DNA of 64,000 bases, from the NCBI RefSeq assembly GCF_014656075.1, contig NZ_BNBS01000025.1, positions 17,852 to 81,851 on the forward strand. Reading direction: 5' to 3'. Every line of letters starts with the position of its first letter. The first letter of the stretch is position 1. A program made the translations under genes and the position numbers. A model generated the notes under the pieces. The model saw only the letters and a program-made list of their open reading frames with translations. It was not told the origin of the DNA and made no database searches. Of this stretch, positions 49,249 through 57,719 are shown piece by piece. The DNA is from Streptomyces hydrogenans (GTDB taxonomy: Bacteria; Actinomycetota; Actinomycetes; Streptomycetales; Streptomycetaceae).

Positions 49249-50229
49249 TCAGTACGCCAGCGAGCGGTCGACGGCGTCGAGCACGCGGTCCAGGCCCGGC
49301 AGGTACTCCTCCTCCAGGCGCGCCGGCGGGTACGGCGCGTGGTAGCCGCCGACCCGCAGGACGGGGGCCTCCAGGTGGTAGAAGCAGCGCTCGGTGATCC
49401 GGGCGGCGATCTCCGCGCCGGAACCGAAGAACACCGGTGCCTCGTGGACGACGACCAGGCGCCCGGTCTTCTCGACCGAGGTCTGGATGGTGTCGAAGTC
49501 GAGCGGGGAGACCGAGCGGAGGTCGACGACCTCGATCGACTTGCCCTCCTCGGCGGCGGCCGTGGCCGCCTCCAGGCAGGTCTTCACCATGGGGCCGTAG
49601 GCCACCAGGGTGAGGTCGGTGCCCTCGCGGGCGACCCGGGCCTTGTGGAGCTCGCCGGGGATCGCCTCGGTGTCGACCTCGCCCTTGTCCCAGTAGCGGC
49701 GCTTGGGCTCGAAGAAGATGACCGGGTCGTCGCTCTGGATCGCCTGCTGGAGCATCCAGTAGGCGTCGGAGGAGTTCGCCGGGGTGACGACCTTGAGGCC
49801 CGCGACGTGCGCGAAGAGCGACTCGGGCGACTCGGAGTGGTGCTCGACGGCGCCGATGCCGCCGCCGTACGGGATGCGGATGACGACCGGCATCTTCACG
49901 GTGCCGAGCGAACGGGCCCGCATCTTGGCCAGCTGGGTGACGATCTGGTCGTACGCCGGGAAGACGAAGCCGTCGAACTGGATCTCCACGACGGGGCGGT
50001 AGCCGCGCAGCGCGAGGCCGATCGCGGTGCCGACGATGCCGGACTCGGCGAGCGGGGTGTCGATCACCCGGTCCTCGCCGAAGTCCTTCTGGAGGCCGTC
50101 GGTGATGCGGAAGACACCGCCGAGCTTGCCGACGTCCAGGCCCATGACGACGACCTTGGGGTCGGTCTCCAGGGCCTTGCGCAGCGACTCGTTGAGCGCC
50201 TTCGCGAGGGGAAGCTTCTGCACAGCCAT
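49249..50229 (-). CDS. bkdB: Branched-chain 2-oxoacid dehydrogenase E1 beta subunit
   Basis: 326 aa from ATG at 50229, three bases after the E1 alpha stop. Shows the E1 beta family features VVVMGLDVGKLGGVFRITDGL, DTPLAESGIVGTAIGLALRGYRPVVEIQF, and PYGGGIGAVEHHSESPESLFAH. It forms the alpha2-beta2 thiamine-diphosphate E1 with the upstream gene. The Glu in LAESGIVG is the conserved ThDP-activating residue in this family. Confidence 0.92.
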   Translation of the reverse strand: MAVQKLPLAKALNESLRKALETDPKVVVMGLDVGKLGGVFRITDGLQKDFGEDRVIDTPLAESGIVGTAIGLALRGYRPVVEIQFDGFVFPAYDQIVTQLAKMRARSLGTVKMPVVIRIPYGGGIGAVEHHSESPESLFAHVAGLKVVTPANSSDAYWMLQQAIQSDDPVIFFEPKRRYWDKGEVDTEAIPGELHKARVAREGTDLTLVAYGPMVKTCLEAATAAAEEGKSIEVVDLRSVSPLDFDTIQTSVEKTGRLVVVHEAPVFFGSGAEIAARITERCFYHLEAPVLRVGGYHAPYPPARLEEEYLPGLDRVLDAVDRSLAY

Positions 50230-50231
50230 GA

Positions 50232-51413
50232 TTACTCGGCCTCTCCGTTCGCGAAGGACGCCTGGTAGGCGGCGAACTCCGCGCGTTCCTCGTCGACGAG
50301 CGCGTGCCCGTCCGCGTACGTGTGGTCGAAGATCGCCATGTGCTCCGGGACCGGCATGGCGCGGACGACCTCGCGGACGTGCTTGCCGAGGTTCTCGCTC
50401 TCGGCCTCCAGCTCCTCGAAGAAGGCCGCGTCGGCGTGGCCCTCGTTCTCCATGTACGTCCGCAGGCGCTGGATCGGGTCCTTCGCCTCCCACGCCTCGC
50501 GCTCCGCGTCGCGGCGGTAGCGGGTCGGGTCGTCGGAGGTGGTGTGGGCGGCCATCCGGTAGGTGAACGCCTCGACGAGCGTCGGGCCCTCGCCGCGGCG
50601 GGCGCGCTCCAGGGCCGAGCGGGTGACGGCCAGGCACGCGAGGACGTCGTTGCCGTCGACGCGGACGCCGGGGAAGCCGAAGCCGCGGGCGCGCTGGTAG
50701 AGCGGGACGCGGGTCTGCTTCTCGATGGGCTCGGAGATGGCCCACTGGTTGTTCTGGCAGAAGAACACGACCGGGGCGTTGTAGACCGCCGAGAAGACGA
50801 ACGACTCGTTGACGTCGCCCTGGCTGGAGGCGCCGTCGCCGAAGTAGGCGAGCACGGCGGAGTCCGCGCCGTCCTTGGCGATGCCCATGGCGTAGCCGGT
50901 GGCGTGCAGGGTCTGCGAGCCGAGGACGATCGTGTACAGGTGGAAGTTGTTGCTGTTCGGGTCCCAGCCGCCGTGGTTCACGCCGCGGAACATGCCGAGC
51001 AGGTTGGTCGGGTCGACGCCGCGGCACCAGGCCACGCCGTGCTCGCGGTAGGTGGGGAAGACGTAGTCGTCGTCCCGCAGGGCCCGGCCGGAGCCGATCT
51101 GGGCGGCCTCCTGGCCGAGCAGCGAGGCCCACAGGCCCAGCTCGCCCTGGCGCTGGAGCGCGGTCGCCTCGGCGTCGAAGCGGCGGGTGAGGACCATGTC
51201 GCGGTAGAGACCGCGCAGCTCCTCGGCGCTCAGGTCGATGTCGTAGTCGGGGTGCTGGACGCGCTCGCCCTCGGGCGTCAGCAGCTGAACGAGCTCGGGC
51301 TCCCCGGCAGGGGCCTGGTCGGCCTTCTTTGCGCCGGCGCTGGCGCCGGTGGTGCGCTTGGCGCCGCTGCTGCGTCGCGTCGTCTTGCGCGCGGCAGTGC
51401 TCTCCACGGTCAC
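50232..51413 (-). CDS. bkdA: Branched-chain 2-oxoacid dehydrogenase E1 alpha subunit
   Basis: 393 aa, GTG at 51413 with GGAGGAG upstream. An unusual Ala/Lys/Thr-rich N-terminal extension of about 40 residues precedes the standard domain. The ThDP-magnesium motif is YFGDGASSQGDVNESF followed by VVFFCQNNQWA (GDG-x-NN). YRMAAHTTSDDPTRYR is the conserved phosphorylation-loop region. First gene of bkdABC; the 343-base gap to the divergent response regulator holds its promoter. Confidence 0.92.
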   Translation of the reverse strand: MTVESTAARKTTRRSSGAKRTTGASAGAKKADQAPAGEPELVQLLTPEGERVQHPDYDIDLSAEELRGLYRDMVLTRRFDAEATALQRQGELGLWASLLGQEAAQIGSGRALRDDDYVFPTYREHGVAWCRGVDPTNLLGMFRGVNHGGWDPNSNNFHLYTIVLGSQTLHATGYAMGIAKDGADSAVLAYFGDGASSQGDVNESFVFSAVYNAPVVFFCQNNQWAISEPIEKQTRVPLYQRARGFGFPGVRVDGNDVLACLAVTRSALERARRGEGPTLVEAFTYRMAAHTTSDDPTRYRRDAEREAWEAKDPIQRLRTYMENEGHADAAFFEELEAESENLGKHVREVVRAMPVPEHMAIFDHTYADGHALVDEERAEFAAYQASFANGEAE

Positions 51414-51756
51414 GTGCGTGCTCCTCCGTCGGTCCGGCCCCCGGGTTCGCCGGCAAGGCCAGTGCGGCTCTCCGCCTTATCCGTACCCTGCGCACGGGGT
51501 GGGTGCGACGCGGCCGGGGTCGGGCGTGACAGGTGTCCCGGCGAGCGCCGTCATGAGGCACGTTACCCATTGCGCGGCATTCCTGCGTAACCCCACTTGA
51601 CCTGCGATTTTGCTTGGATTTCCAAGTAAATCGAGAAAAGCGGAAGCTCGCCCAGGTCAGCGCGCCGAGCAGCGGCCCGACGACGTCGTCGGAACATCCG
51701 GCACCGTAACCCGCACACCCCGGGCACCGGAAGAGCCAATATGTGAGACTGGCTTC
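51414..51756. promoter_or_regulatory. Divergent promoter region of bkdABC and a response-regulator gene
   Basis: No gene in these 343 bases. A dyad CTTGGA-TT-TCCAAG lies at 51613-51626, in an AT-richer stretch (about 51600-51645). It resembles an Lrp/AsnC-type or small-repressor site, but this is by form only. I see CCAATATGTGAGACTGG near 51737 as a likely -10 zone for the response regulator. Confidence 0.45.
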
Positions 51757-52416
51757 GTGCGCGAAGATGGAAAAATCCGGGTATTTCTGCTGGACGACCA
51801 TGAAGTCGTCCGGCGCGGCGTCCACGAGTTGCTTTCCGTGGAGGACGACATCGAGGTGGTCGGCGAGGCCGGAACCGCGGCCGACGCCCTGGTCAGGATC
51901 CCCGCGACCCGCCCCGACGTGGCGGTGCTCGACGTGCGGCTGCCGGACGGCAGCGGCGTCGAGGTCTGCCGCGAGGTGCGCTCCCAGGACGAGTCGATCA
52001 AATGTCTGATGCTGACCTCGTACGCGGACGACGAGGCGCTTTTCGACGCGATCATGGCCGGTGCCTCGGGATACGTCCTCAAGGCCATTCGAGGCAACGA
52101 ACTGCTGAACGCGGTCCGGGACGTGGCGGCCGGCAAGTCGCTGCTCGACCCGGTGGCGACGGCCCGGGTCCTGGAGCGGCTGCGGGACGGCAACAACCCG
52201 AAGGGTGACGACAAGCTCGCCCACCTCACCGACCAGGAGCGCAAGATCCTCGACCTGATCGGCGAGGGCCTGACCAACCGGGCCATCGGCGAGCGTCTCC
52301 ACCTGGCGGAGAAGACCATCAAGAACTACGTCTCCAGCCTGCTGTCGAAGCTCGGCATGGAGCGCCGCTCGCAGGCCGCCGCCTACGTGGCGCGCATGCA
52401 GGCCGAGCGCCACTGA
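51757..52416 (+). CDS. NarL/FixJ-type response regulator, orphan
   Basis: 219 aa from the GTG at 51757; a longer frame to 51610 covers promoter sequence. Receiver domain (about 5-125): acidic pair DDHE, the phospho-acceptor Asp in VAVLDVRLPDG, Thr in LMLTSYADD and Lys in YVLKAIRG. C-terminal LuxR/NarL HTH (about 150-215): LTDQERKILDLIGEGLTNRAIGERLHLAEKTIKNYVSSLLSKL. No histidine kinase gene is adjacent, so it is an orphan in this window. A terminator with a one-base bulge follows. Confidence 0.92.
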   Translation: MREDGKIRVFLLDDHEVVRRGVHELLSVEDDIEVVGEAGTAADALVRIPATRPDVAVLDVRLPDGSGVEVCREVRSQDESIKCLMLTSYADDEALFDAIMAGASGYVLKAIRGNELLNAVRDVAAGKSLLDPVATARVLERLRDGNNPKGDDKLAHLTDQERKILDLIGEGLTNRAIGERLHLAEKTIKNYVSSLLSKLGMERRSQAAAYVARMQAERH

Positions 52417-52422
52417 GGACAC

Positions 52423-52472
52423 CGGGCCCGGCCGCTCCCCCGGTCCCACCCGGAGGGAGCGGTCCGGGCCCG
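52423..52472 (+). terminator. Terminator after the response-regulator gene
   Basis: A 17-bp stem CGGGCCCGGCCGCTCCC with a complementary arm containing one bulged T, loop of about 15 bases. Confidence 0.8.
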
Positions 52473-52557
52473 CGGCCCGCGTTCGGGACCTACGTCCCCC
52501 ACGACGCGGGGCCCCGGCCCCTTTCCCGACAGGGTGCCGGTGGCGGACAGTGGAAGC

Positions 52558-52989
52558 ATGTCCACCGAGGAGATCCGCGCCATCGAACTGCTCGGCCGTG
52601 CGTCGTACGGCCGGGTCGCCACGAGCATGCGGGCGATGCCCTTCGTCGCGCCCGCCCGGCACATCGTCTCCGACGGCAGCGTCCTGATCCGCATGCACGA
52701 GGGGCTCGGCTACCACCAGGCGTGCAGCGGGAGCGTCGTCGCCTACGGGGCCGACGACCTCGATCCGGAGTCCGGCACGCTGTGTTCGGTGCAGTTCACG
52801 GGCACCGCCGAGATCGTCGAGCCGTCCGAGGCCGAGCTGGACGCCTTCGGTCCCGAGCCGCTGAGCGTGGACGGCGAGCCCTTCGTCCCCGTCTTCATGC
52901 GCATCGAACCCCAGTTCGTCACGGTGCACAACATCGACTACGGCCCGTCGGCCGGCTCCCGCGCACGCCATCTGCACCACGCAGCGTGA
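52558..52989 (+). CDS. Pyridoxamine 5'-phosphate oxidase-like FMN-binding protein
   Basis: 143 aa from ATG at 52558. Split-barrel flavin-binding family: YGRVATSMRAMPFVAPARHIVSDGSVLIRMHEG near the start, SGSVVAYGADDLDPESGTLCSVQFTGTAEIV, and FVTVHNIDYGP near the end. Members bind FMN or F420 or heme and are often redox or detoxification enzymes. No membrane segment. A GTG 24 bases upstream is possible but less likely because the alignment begins around RAIELLGRASYGR. Confidence 0.85.
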   Translation: MSTEEIRAIELLGRASYGRVATSMRAMPFVAPARHIVSDGSVLIRMHEGLGYHQACSGSVVAYGADDLDPESGTLCSVQFTGTAEIVEPSEAELDAFGPEPLSVDGEPFVPVFMRIEPQFVTVHNIDYGPSAGSRARHLHHAA

Positions 52990-53012
52990 CCGCGTGATCT
53001 AACATCTGCGGA

Positions 53013-54029
53013 GTGCCGCGCTCATCTGAACATTCCGCTCCTCCGGTCGGCGCCCTGCTGCGCCGCCACCCGCACGCCGGCGAGCCCCTGTCCTGCGTCC
53101 CCGTCACCGAGGGCCTGCTCAACCGCGGCTACCGTCTCGCCACCACCCGCGGCCGCTACTTCCTCAAGCAGCACCTCGACGCCCCCACCGCCGACCGGGC
53201 CACCATCACCCGCCAGCACCGCGCCACCCAGCGGCTGCACGCCCTCGGCCTGCCCGTGGCCCCGCCGCTGCCCGACAGCCGCGGCCGCACCGTCGCCGTC
53301 ATCGACGGCCGCTGCTACGCCCTGCACCCCTGGGTCGAGGGCCGGCACCGCGACGGCGCCCAGCTCACCACCGGCGGCTCCCGCCGCCTCGGCGCCCTCC
53401 TCGGCCGCGTCCACACCACCCTCGACCGGGTCATGGAGCCCCCGCCGCCCGGCGACCGGCACGACAGCGCCCGCCCCGAGGACACCTTCCGGGACATCGC
53501 CGAGCTGATCCGCCTGGCCCGCGCCCACCGCCCGCACGGCAGCTTCGACGCGCTCGCCGAGCACCGGCTGCGCGAGCGGCGCCGGCTGCTCGCCCAGCAC
53601 GCCCACCGCCGCCCTCCCGCGCCCGCCGCGGCCGGCTGGGTGCACGGCGACTTCCACCCGCTGAACCTGCTCTACCGGGGCGCCGAACCGGCCGCGATCG
53701 TCGACTGGGACCGCCTCGGCGTGCGCCCCCGCGCGGAGGAGGCGGTCCGGGCCGCCGCGATCTTCTTCGTACGACCGGGGGGCGAGCTGGCGCTGGAGAA
53801 GGTGCGGGCCTACGCGCGCGCGTACCGGCGTGCGGCCGGCGCCGACGGCACGGAGCTGGCCGCGGCGGTGCACCGGGTGTGGTGGGAGCGGCTCAACGAC
53901 TTCTGGACGCTGCGCTGGCGCTACCAGCTGAACGACCGCAGGGCCGACCCGCAGTTCCCCGCGGTGTCGGCCCTGGCCGTGTGGTGGACCCGGGAGTACG
54001 ACGCCGTCCGCGACGCCTTCTCCACGTGA
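53013..54029 (+). CDS. APH-family phosphotransferase
   Basis: 338 aa, GTG at 53013 (GCGGAG upstream). A protein-kinase-like fold of the aminoglycoside phosphotransferase type: LLNRGYRLATTRGRYFLKQHL gives the ATP-binding Lys, GWVHGDFHPLNLLYRG the catalytic Asp and Asn, and AIVDWDRLGVRP the metal-binding Asp. This family in Streptomyces includes homoserine, hydroxyurea and small-molecule kinases; the presence of the motif set does not imply drug resistance. Confidence 0.87.
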   Translation: MPRSSEHSAPPVGALLRRHPHAGEPLSCVPVTEGLLNRGYRLATTRGRYFLKQHLDAPTADRATITRQHRATQRLHALGLPVAPPLPDSRGRTVAVIDGRCYALHPWVEGRHRDGAQLTTGGSRRLGALLGRVHTTLDRVMEPPPPGDRHDSARPEDTFRDIAELIRLARAHRPHGSFDALAEHRLRERRRLLAQHAHRRPPAPAAAGWVHGDFHPLNLLYRGAEPAAIVDWDRLGVRPRAEEAVRAAAIFFVRPGGELALEKVRAYARAYRRAAGADGTELAAAVHRVWWERLNDFWTLRWRYQLNDRRADPQFPAVSALAVWWTREYDAVRDAFST

Positions 54030-54044
54030 GAACCCCCTGAGGGG

Positions 54045-55682
54045 CTACGGGGTCGTTCCCGTGTCGCCCGCCGAGCTGCCGGTCGGCGGGGTGTCCGGGT
54101 CGCCGTTGCCCCCGCCGGTCGGGTCGGTGTCGCCGCCGGTGGCGCCGCCGTCGGTCGGCTCGGTCGTCGTGTCGTCCGTCGGCGTCGGCGCCGTGGTCGG
54201 CGGCGTCGTCTGCGGCGCCGTGGTCGGCGGCGTCGTCGTCGGGTCGGTCGTCGGCTCCTGCGTCGGCGTCGGCGCGGTCGTGGTCGGCGCGGTGGTCGGC
54301 GGCCACGGGTTCTGCGTGCTGTCGCCGCCGCTCGTCGGCGGCTCGTACGTCTCCTCGGACGGCTCCTCCGACGGCGGGGGCTCCTCCGAGGCGGTGGACG
54401 GCGAGTCCGACACCGTGGTCGGCGTCGTGATCGGGTCCTTCTTCTTGTCGCCGCCGCCGGCCATCTGCACCGCGAAGACGACGCCGGCGACGATCGCGAT
54501 CACCGCGAGCGCCGCGAACAGCACCATCCGGGAGCGCTTGCGCCCGTCGCCGCCGTCCTGGCCGCCGTAGCCGCCGTTCGCGCCGTAGCCGCCGGTCCCG
54601 CCCGTGCCGCCCGTGCCGTCGTCGTAGCCGCCGCCGTAGTAGCCGCCGTCGTCGGGGTTGGGCAGCGGGACGAGCCGGCCCTGCGCGGTCTCGCCGAGGG
54701 GCGGGTGGCCCATGGCGGTCGTCGCGGTCATGCCCTGGCCGGGCGTGTGCCCGCCCTCGTAGACGCTCACCGGACCGGTGCTCCAGGTGCCCGTGTGGCC
54801 GCCCTGCTGCTGGAGCATCTCCAGGCCGTACTGGATCAGCCCGCGCATCTCCTCTGCGCTCTGGAACCGGTCGTCCGGCTCCTTCGCGAGCGAGCGCATC
54901 ACCAGGCCGTCCAGCTCCGGCGGCGTCGAGCCGCGGACCTCGGACGGCGGGACCGGGATGTCCTGCACGTGCTGGTAGACCACGGACAGCGGCGTCTCGC
55001 CCGTGAAGGGGGGCCGCAGCGAGAGGAGCTCGTAGAGCAGGCAGCCCGTCGCGTACAGGTCCGAGCGGTGGTCGACGGCCTTGCCGAGCGCCTGCTCTGG
55101 GGAGAGGTACTGCGGGGTGCCCATGACCATGCCGGTCTGGGTCATCGTCGCCTGCGCGCCGTGCAGCGCGCGGGCGATGCCGAAGTCCATGACCTTGACC
55201 GCGCCGGTGTTCGTGATGATCACGTTGGCCGGCTTGATGTCCCGGTGCACGATGCCGTGCTGGTGCGAGTACGCCAGCGCCTCCAGGACGCCGGAGACGA
55301 TCACGAGCGCCTGCTCGGGACCGGGCGCCTCCGCGCTGACCAGCAGGTCACGGATGGTGCGGCCCTCGACGAGCTCCATCACGATGTACGGCACCGGGCG
55401 GCCGTCCACGACGTCCTCGCCGGAGTCGTACACCGCCACGATCGCGTGGTGGTTGAGGCCCGCGACCGACTGTGCCTCGCGCGTGAACCGCGCCTTGGAG
55501 ACCGGGTCCTCGGCGAGGTCGGAGCGGAGCAGCTTCACCGCGACGGTGCGGCCGAGCCGCACGTCCTCGGCGGCGAAGACCTCGGCCATGCCGCCGCGTC
55601 CCAGACGGTGCGTCAGGCGGTAGCGGCCGTCGCCGACGACGCGGTCAGTCCCCCACGACTCTGCGTCGGATCCGGGTTCCAT
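54045..55682 (-). CDS. Ser/Thr protein kinase with Pro/Thr-rich extracellular tail
   Basis: 545 aa. Kinase domain about 20-280: GRGGMAEVF, VAVKLL (Lys), HRDIKPANV (catalytic Asp), DFGIA, and GTPQYLSPEQ. A Gly/Tyr-rich juxtamembrane stretch (about 330-375) precedes one TM helix (about 385-408, LFAALAVIAIVAGVVFAV), and a Pro/Thr/Asp-rich tail of about 130 residues faces outside. There is no PASTA domain, unlike the divergent neighbour. ATG at 55682 with GCGAGGAC upstream. Confidence 0.9.
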   Translation of the reverse strand: MEPGSDAESWGTDRVVGDGRYRLTHRLGRGGMAEVFAAEDVRLGRTVAVKLLRSDLAEDPVSKARFTREAQSVAGLNHHAIVAVYDSGEDVVDGRPVPYIVMELVEGRTIRDLLVSAEAPGPEQALVIVSGVLEALAYSHQHGIVHRDIKPANVIITNTGAVKVMDFGIARALHGAQATMTQTGMVMGTPQYLSPEQALGKAVDHRSDLYATGCLLYELLSLRPPFTGETPLSVVYQHVQDIPVPPSEVRGSTPPELDGLVMRSLAKEPDDRFQSAEEMRGLIQYGLEMLQQQGGHTGTWSTGPVSVYEGGHTPGQGMTATTAMGHPPLGETAQGRLVPLPNPDDGGYYGGGYDDGTGGTGGTGGYGANGGYGGQDGGDGRKRSRMVLFAALAVIAIVAGVVFAVQMAGGGDKKKDPITTPTTVSDSPSTASEEPPPSEEPSEETYEPPTSGGDSTQNPWPPTTAPTTTAPTPTQEPTTDPTTTPPTTAPQTTPPTTAPTPTDDTTTEPTDGGATGGDTDPTGGGNGDPDTPPTGSSAGDTGTTP

Positions 55683-55970
55683 GAGTCCTCGCCGTCGTCT
55701 GTGCGTGCCGTGTCCAGTCGTCACGCTACAGGCTTCGTACGACATCACGGTCCGCGATGACCGGCCATCCAACCCTTCTCGTGTACGCCTGTGCAAATTC
55801 CGTGAGTTTGGCCGCGCCCCCGGCGACGCGGGCCGTACAGAGGGTCACGGAACGGGCACGCGGCTTGACGTGTCAGGGGCCTCGGGCAGACTTGGCGCAG
55901 AATCGGCCGGATATCGAGGTCCGGCCGGAGACGACAGACCGACGCCGCGGGGCGCAGGGGGACAGCACAC

Positions 55971-57641
55971 ATGAGCCACGACGGCGCTCAGGGCGGCCGC
56001 TACGCGGGCGGTTCGGTCGCGAACGGCCGCTACCAGCTGCGCGACCTCCTCGGCGAGGGCGGCATGGCCTCGGTCTACCTCGCGTACGACAGCGCGCTGG
56101 ACCGCCAGGTCGCGATCAAGACGCTCCACACCGAGCTGGGCCGCGAGGCGTCCTTCCGCGAGCGGTTCCGCCGCGAGGCGCAGGCCGTGGCGAAGCTCTC
56201 GCACACCAACATCGTCTCGGTCTTCGACACCGGCGAGGACACCCTCGACGGCGGCATGATGCCGTACATCGTCATGGAGTACGTGGAGGGGCAGCCGCTC
56301 GGCTCGGTCCTCGCCTCCGACGTCCACCAGTACGGGGCGATGCCCGCCGACAAGGCGCTGAAGGTGACGGCGGACGTGCTCGCCGCCCTGGAGGTCAGCC
56401 ACGAGATGGGGCTGGTCCACCGCGACATCAAGCCCGGCAACGTGATGATGACCAAGCGCGGCGTCGTGAAGGTCATGGACTTCGGCATCGCCCGCGCCAT
56501 GCAGTCCGGCGTCACCTCCATGACGCAGACCGGCATGGTCGTCGGCACCCCGCAGTACCTCTCCCCCGAGCAGGCCCTGGGCCGGCCCGTGGACGCCCGG
56601 TCCGACCTTTATTCGGTCGGCATCATGCTGTTCCAGCTGCTGACGGGCCGCCTCCCCTTCGACGCGGACTCGCCGCTCGCCATCGCCTACGCGCACGTGC
56701 AGGAGGAGCCGGTCGCCCCGTCCTCCGTGAACCGCTCCGTGTCGCCGGCGATGGACGCGCTGGTCGCCCGCGCCCTGCGGAAGAACCCGAACGAGCGGTT
56801 CCCGAGCGCCGCGGCCATGCGCGACGAGTGCCTGCGGGTGCTGTCCGCCGGCCAGTCCGCCGCCCCCGTGATCGTCCCGGGCGCCCCGCTGAGCAGCGGC
56901 TCCGGCGTCGGTTCGGCCGTCTTCCCGCCGGTCGGCCAGACTCCGCCGCCGCACCAGCCCGCGCCGCACGTGCAGCAGCCGTACCAGCCGCCGACCCCGC
57001 AGCCCGGCCCGTACGGACCGCCGACCCCGGCCCCCGCGCCGATGCCCGGCCCCGCCTACGGCTACCCGCAGCAGGCGCCGACGCCGGCCCCCGGCTACGC
57101 GACCCCGCCGGTCTCGTACGCGCCCGCGCCGACCCCCGCCCCGGTCTCCCCGGCCCCGCGCCGGAACACGCCGATGATCGTCGGCGCGGCGCTCGTGGTC
57201 CTGATCGCCCTCGGCGGGGTGCTCATCGCCCTCAAGCCGTGGGAGAAGGAGCAGGACCCCACCGCGGGCGGCACCGGCGGCGTGACCGGCTCCCAGACCG
57301 GCGGCCAGACCGGCGGCACCGAGCAGACCGAGACCGACAGCCCCGGCCACAAGGGCCCGGACCTGTCGAAGACGATCGACATCAAGAAGTGCACCGAGCC
57401 GCGGGAGTCGAGCGACGACCCCGACAAGTTCGAGGTGCCGGACTTCACCTACAAGAACCTCTCCTCGGTGAAGGACTGCGTCCGCGCGGCCGGCTGGAAG
57501 ATCAAGAAGCAGAACCCGACGGACGAGAACACCTACGGCGAGGACACGATCCTCGGCCAGTACCCGCCGGCCGGTGAGGACATCTCCGCGAAGGACGCCG
57601 AGTTCACGCTGGAGATCTCCACGGGCAACCCCCAGAAGTAG
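55971..57641 (+). CDS. Ser/Thr protein kinase with PASTA domain (PknB type)
   Basis: 556 aa. Kinase domain about 20-285: GEGGMASVYLAYD, VAIKTL (Lys), LVHRDIKPGNVM, VMDFGIARAM, and GTPQYLSPEQALG. A Pro-rich juxtamembrane linker (about 300-390, repeats of PGPYGPPTPAPAP type) precedes a TM helix (IVGAALVVLIALGGVLIAL, about 400-420). The C-terminal 65 residues form one PASTA domain (DFTYKNLSSVKDCVRAAGWKI, ILGQYPPAGEDI). PASTA kinases sense peptidoglycan fragments and control cell growth. One PASTA is fewer than in PknB (four). ATG at 55971. Confidence 0.92.
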   Translation: MSHDGAQGGRYAGGSVANGRYQLRDLLGEGGMASVYLAYDSALDRQVAIKTLHTELGREASFRERFRREAQAVAKLSHTNIVSVFDTGEDTLDGGMMPYIVMEYVEGQPLGSVLASDVHQYGAMPADKALKVTADVLAALEVSHEMGLVHRDIKPGNVMMTKRGVVKVMDFGIARAMQSGVTSMTQTGMVVGTPQYLSPEQALGRPVDARSDLYSVGIMLFQLLTGRLPFDADSPLAIAYAHVQEEPVAPSSVNRSVSPAMDALVARALRKNPNERFPSAAAMRDECLRVLSAGQSAAPVIVPGAPLSSGSGVGSAVFPPVGQTPPPHQPAPHVQQPYQPPTPQPGPYGPPTPAPAPMPGPAYGYPQQAPTPAPGYATPPVSYAPAPTPAPVSPAPRRNTPMIVGAALVVLIALGGVLIALKPWEKEQDPTAGGTGGVTGSQTGGQTGGTEQTETDSPGHKGPDLSKTIDIKKCTEPRESSDDPDKFEVPDFTYKNLSSVKDCVRAAGWKIKKQNPTDENTYGEDTILGQYPPAGEDISAKDAEFTLEISTGNPQK

Positions 57642-57719
57642 CCGCCCGGATGCCGGAATCGTCCCGCTATGTGACGCTGAGTCGGACAGCTCGGCGGCAC
57701 GGCAGGGGAGGGTTTCCCG

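Noticed and set aside
49249..52980. A 1243-codon minus-strand frame including E1 beta
   Set aside because: E1 beta begins at ATG 50229; the upstream part is an alternate frame of E1 alpha and antisense of the response regulator.
54019..54036. TCTCCACGTGAGAA, possible degenerate parS
   Set aside because: Only the CACGTG core and few flanks match; too far from the consensus.
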